21,724 nt of DNA from CAYTZH01 sp964442285 (lineage in GTDB: Bacteria; Myxococcota_A; UBA9160; JAFDET01), in the NCBI GenBank assembly GCA_964442285.1, contig CAYTZH010000060.1, positions 1 through 21,724 on the forward strand. The letters are read 5' to 3'. The notes beneath the pieces are model-generated. The model had not been told where the DNA came from, made no database searches, and saw nothing but the letters and a program-made list of their open reading frames with translations. The translations under genes and the position numbers were made by a program. Numbering within the stretch: position 1 is the first letter of the stretch; the number at the start of each line of letters is the position of its first letter. Shown here piece after piece: positions 21,466-21,724 of this stretch.

Positions 21466-21724
21466 TGCGGGTGCACGTCCTCCAGCACGTCCCCTTCGAG
21501 GGGCCCGCCCGCATCGCCGACTGGGTCGCGGCGCGGGGCGGCGCGCTCTCCGTCGTCCCCGTCTACGACGGCGCACCGCTGCCGGCCGCGGCCGAGGTGG
21601 ACCGGCTCGTGGTGATGGGCGGCCCGATGGGGGCCAACGACGCGGCCCGGCTTCCCTGGCTGGGGGAGGAGAAGCGCTGCATCGCCCGGGTGGTCGACGC
21701 CGGAAGACCCGTGCTCGGCGTGTG
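21465..21724 (+). CDS. Class I glutamine amidotransferase-like protein, truncated by window end
   Basis: 86 complete codons are visible. The start MRVHVLQHVPFEGPARIADW and the segment VVMGGPMGANDAARLPWL, followed by VVDAGRPVLGV, match the N-terminal half of stand-alone type 1 glutamine amidotransferases (GMP-synthase-glutaminase-like). The sequence stops two bases (TG) into the codon where the nucleophilic Cys of GVCLG is expected, so its presence cannot be confirmed. The family hydrolyses glutamine or acts as gamma-glutamyl hydrolase; partner and substrate are not visible. Coupled to the hydrolase by the TGATG overlap. Confidence 0.85.
   Translation, partial: MRVHVLQHVPFEGPARIADWVAARGGALSVVPVYDGAPLPAAAEVDRLVVMGGPMGANDAARLPWLGEEKRCIARVVDAGRPVLGV

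Noticed and set aside
1..21724. tRNA, rRNA, riboswitch, IS or integrase genes
   Set aside because: I looked for cloverleaf-like arms, conserved rRNA-like segments, terminal inverted repeats with transposases and integrase motifs, and found none.

Overview
The window is very GC-rich (by eye above 70 percent, with almost every codon ending in G or C) and densely packed with genes on both strands, many overlapping by a few bases. Gene content (sulfatase-fold lipoprotein, TMTC-like TPR glycosyltransferase, PAPS-type sulfotransferase, sphingosine-1-phosphate-lyase-like enzyme, Baeyer-Villiger monooxygenase, C-terminal sorting signal) fits the chromosome of a free-living Gram-negative of the broad 'deltaproteobacterial' kind (Myxococcota, Binatota and similar). 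That placement is an inference from style and gene families; no rRNA, tRNA or marker gene is present to prove it. I see no phage, IS, integrase or CRISPR.

Layout. 1-79: a 24-bp tandem repeat. 118-3398: a convergent pair, a lipoprotein of the alkaline phosphatase/sulfatase superfamily with Thr in place of the formylglycine Cys, and a membrane GT-C glycosyltransferase with C-terminal TPRs; their 3' ends overlap by 49 bp. 3528-6533: a rightward run of SAM methyltransferase, flavin amine oxidase and an HpnA-like NAD-dependent epimerase, ending tail to tail on a membrane-anchored sulfotransferase (6530-7672). 7851-11268: a membrane diguanylate cyclase facing a leftward pair, sphingosine-1-phosphate-lyase-like PLP enzyme then ASST-like beta-propeller protein. 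11269-11614 holds a start-less coding remnant; 11615-11920 is a small helical protein.

12052-14572 is a tightly coupled three-gene unit (GTGA and ATGA overlaps): CNNM/CorB-type membrane protein, secreted serine hydrolase with the class A beta-lactamase-like triad of motifs, and a secreted six-cysteine protein. 14614-16548 is a 4-hydroxyacetophenone-monooxygenase-type BVMO. 16570-17433 (minus) is a secreted protein with a C-terminal surface-sorting tail. 17588-19561 is one polypeptide joining a multi-pass GT-C glycosyltransferase to a GT2 polyprenyl-phosphate-sugar-synthase-like domain. 19562-20534 contains a strong hairpin, a small C-terminally cysteine-clustered ORF and a secreted acidic-tailed protein. 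20668 to the end is an alpha/beta hydrolase followed by a class I glutamine amidotransferase cut by the window edge.

How they may work together: the first 11 kb concentrates enzymes that modify lipids and sulfate or phosphate esters (sulfatase-fold, sulfotransferase, ASST-like, S1P-lyase-like, HpnA-like, methyltransferase, GT-C), which suggests envelope lipid or glycan tailoring; this is inference from neighbourhood. The observations I rank highest are the GT-C/GT2 fusion, the small CxxCCC-ended peptide, the recurrent TAnnnT hexamer just upstream of start codons (implying leaderless or short-leader transcripts), the Thr-type sulfatase, and the start-less coding fragment.
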